From an uncultured Neisseriaceae bacterium (GTDB lineage Bacteria > Pseudomonadota > Gammaproteobacteria > Burkholderiales > UBA11063): a stretch of 8,898 bases of DNA. Of the stretch, positions 8,141-8,898 are shown one piece after another. Every line of letters begins with the position of its first letter. Position 1 is the first letter of the stretch. The translations under genes were made by a program, and so were the position numbers. The notes below the pieces were generated by a model that was given only the letters and a program-made list of their open reading frames with translations, had not been told where the DNA came from and made no database searches. The DNA is taken from NCBI GenBank assembly GCA_903891375.1, contig CAITEL010000127.1, positions 1-8,898 of the forward strand, written 5' to 3'.

Positions 8141-8247
8141 TTATTTACCGTTATACTTCCAAGAAAGTATGCACTTTTAATTCTCTCATTATCCGCCAAA
8201 ATAGTTCTGATTTGCGAGGGAAATGTTATTTTCTACGCTCATGTAAT
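8086..8247 (-). pseudogene. acs: decayed acs remnant: upstream region, internal piece and 3' end, with two large internal deletions
   Basis: Reading right to left, 8247-8225 matches the acs upstream region (3028-3006), 8230-8166 matches internal acs coding sequence (1575-1511), and 8140-8086 matches the acs end and downstream (1040-986). The order and orientation are those of a real acs gene. About 1.43 kb (upstream junction to internal piece) and about 0.46 kb (internal piece to 3' end) are missing. All three parts differ from the intact gene by a similar 13-16%, which fits one duplicated or ancestral copy decaying as a unit. The internal piece is frameshifted relative to the 3' piece, and in its frame a stop codon lies just upstream, so no protein can be made from it. 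Its right-hand part overlaps the 3' end of nagB. Confidence 0.82.
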
Positions 8248-8898
8248 CGTCTTCAATCGTCTCAAAATAACGAATTGTCTTTAGCTTTAGTTCATATGCG
8301 GCAAGTTCATCGCACACCACAACTGCCCTATTATGTAATTGTAATGCTGACACTGGTGACATACTAGATATAGCCCCTTCAATTGCACTATGAACAGCAA
8401 TTGATTTACTAATACCTTTAGCTAAGATAACCACATCTTTTGCGTCCATAATGGTTTTAATCCCCATAGTTAACGCCAACTTTGGTGTATCAGCTATAGT
8501 GTGGTTAAAGAATCTTGAATTTGCGATGATAGTGCTATGATTAAGTGTTTTAACACGTGTAGTTGAATTTAATGAAGAACCTGGTTCATTAAAAGCTATA
8601 TGCCCATCTTCACCCACGCCACCACACATTAAATCGATTCCGCCATATGTTTTTATTTTTGTTTCGAAATTGACACATTCAGCTTCTAAATCTAGTGCGT
8701 TACCATCTAAAATATTAATGTTGTTTCTGTCAATATCTATATGATCAAAAAAATTTTTATACATATAGTAATTGTATGATTGAGAATGTTCTTTAGATAA
8801 CCCAACATATTCATCCATATTGAAAGTTATAACGTGTTTGAAACTTATTTTATTAGTCTGGTGTAATTTAATAAGTTCTTGATACATTTCTAGTGGAG
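8189..8898 (-). CDS. nagB: glucosamine-6-phosphate deaminase, N-terminus beyond the right edge, with an altered C-terminus
   Basis: NagB converts glucosamine-6-phosphate to fructose-6-phosphate and ammonia, the last step of amino-sugar breakdown into glycolysis. The frame stays open through the right edge: codons for PLE precede the internal Met and align with the TGGTPLTTY region of E. coli NagB, so about 44 residues are missing and the true start is outside. Visible motifs are SFKHVITFNMDEYVGL (with the catalytic Asp of NMDEY, D72 in E. coli) and GGVGEDGHIAFNEPGSSL, carrying the Asp, His and Glu equivalent to D141, H143 and E148. ANSRFF, ALQLH and VCDELAAYELKLKTIRYF follow near the end. After VCDE the protein runs 38 residues against 25 in E. 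coli. The extra tail (NNISLANQNYFGG) is encoded by the acs remnant in a different frame. All active-site residues are present, so the enzyme is probably functional. Confidence 0.93.
   Translation of the reverse strand, partial: PLEMYQELIKLHQTNKISFKHVITFNMDEYVGLSKEHSQSYNYYMYKNFFDHIDIDRNNINILDGNALDLEAECVNFETKIKTYGGIDLMCGGVGEDGHIAFNEPGSSLNSTTRVKTLNHSTIIANSRFFNHTIADTPKLALTMGIKTIMDAKDVVILAKGISKSIAVHSAIEGAISSMSPVSALQLHNRAVVVCDELAAYELKLKTIRYFETIEDDYMSVENNISLANQNYFGG

Noticed and set aside
8152..8169. Hairpin ATACTT-N6-AAGTAT between nagB and the permease gene, as a nagB terminator
   Set aside because: It lies in the acs remnant near a deletion junction, has a weak AT-rich stem and is not followed by a T-run.

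Overview
The window reads as part of an AT-rich, Gram-negative genome. Five protein genes all lie on the minus strand, and one encodes a lipobox-bearing secreted lipoprotein with tandem cysteine-containing beta-sandwich-like repeats. The gene families suggest a gammaproteobacterium, perhaps near the Francisella/Legionella side, but nothing here fixes the taxon and I hold that loosely.

In the direction of transcription (right to left) the layout is: (1) nagB, glucosamine-6-phosphate deaminase, cut at its N-terminus by the right edge; (2) a short gap containing a decayed remnant of an acetyl-CoA synthetase gene; (3) a 12-TM sugar/H+ symporter of the FHS family (GluP/FucP/NagP-like); (4) a 1124-residue lipoprotein with about seven repeats and a C-terminal GH19 chitinase domain, followed by a strong intrinsic terminator; (5) acs, full-length acetyl-CoA synthetase; (6) an AAA-ATPase-like protein of the PF09820 family, cut at its C-terminus by the left edge.

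The first four intact genes make a coherent chitin/N-acetylglucosamine story: a surface-anchored chitinase releases oligomers, an FHS permease brings amino sugar in, NagB converts GlcN-6-P to fructose-6-P and ammonia, and Acs could activate the acetate released by GlcNAc-6-P deacetylation. The deacetylase and kinase are not in the window and may lie beyond the right edge. The link between Acs and this pathway is inferred from position only.

The most unusual structure is a three-part, colinear, roughly 85% identical copy of acs fragments (upstream region, an internal coding piece, and the 3' end with stop codon) between nagB and the permease gene. The remnant forms the present 3' end of nagB: the deaminase reads into it, out of the acs frame, and gains about 13-18 C-terminal residues. 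At the aligned position the intact acs upstream region has TAA where nagB has TAC, so loss of a stop codon is a simple explanation.
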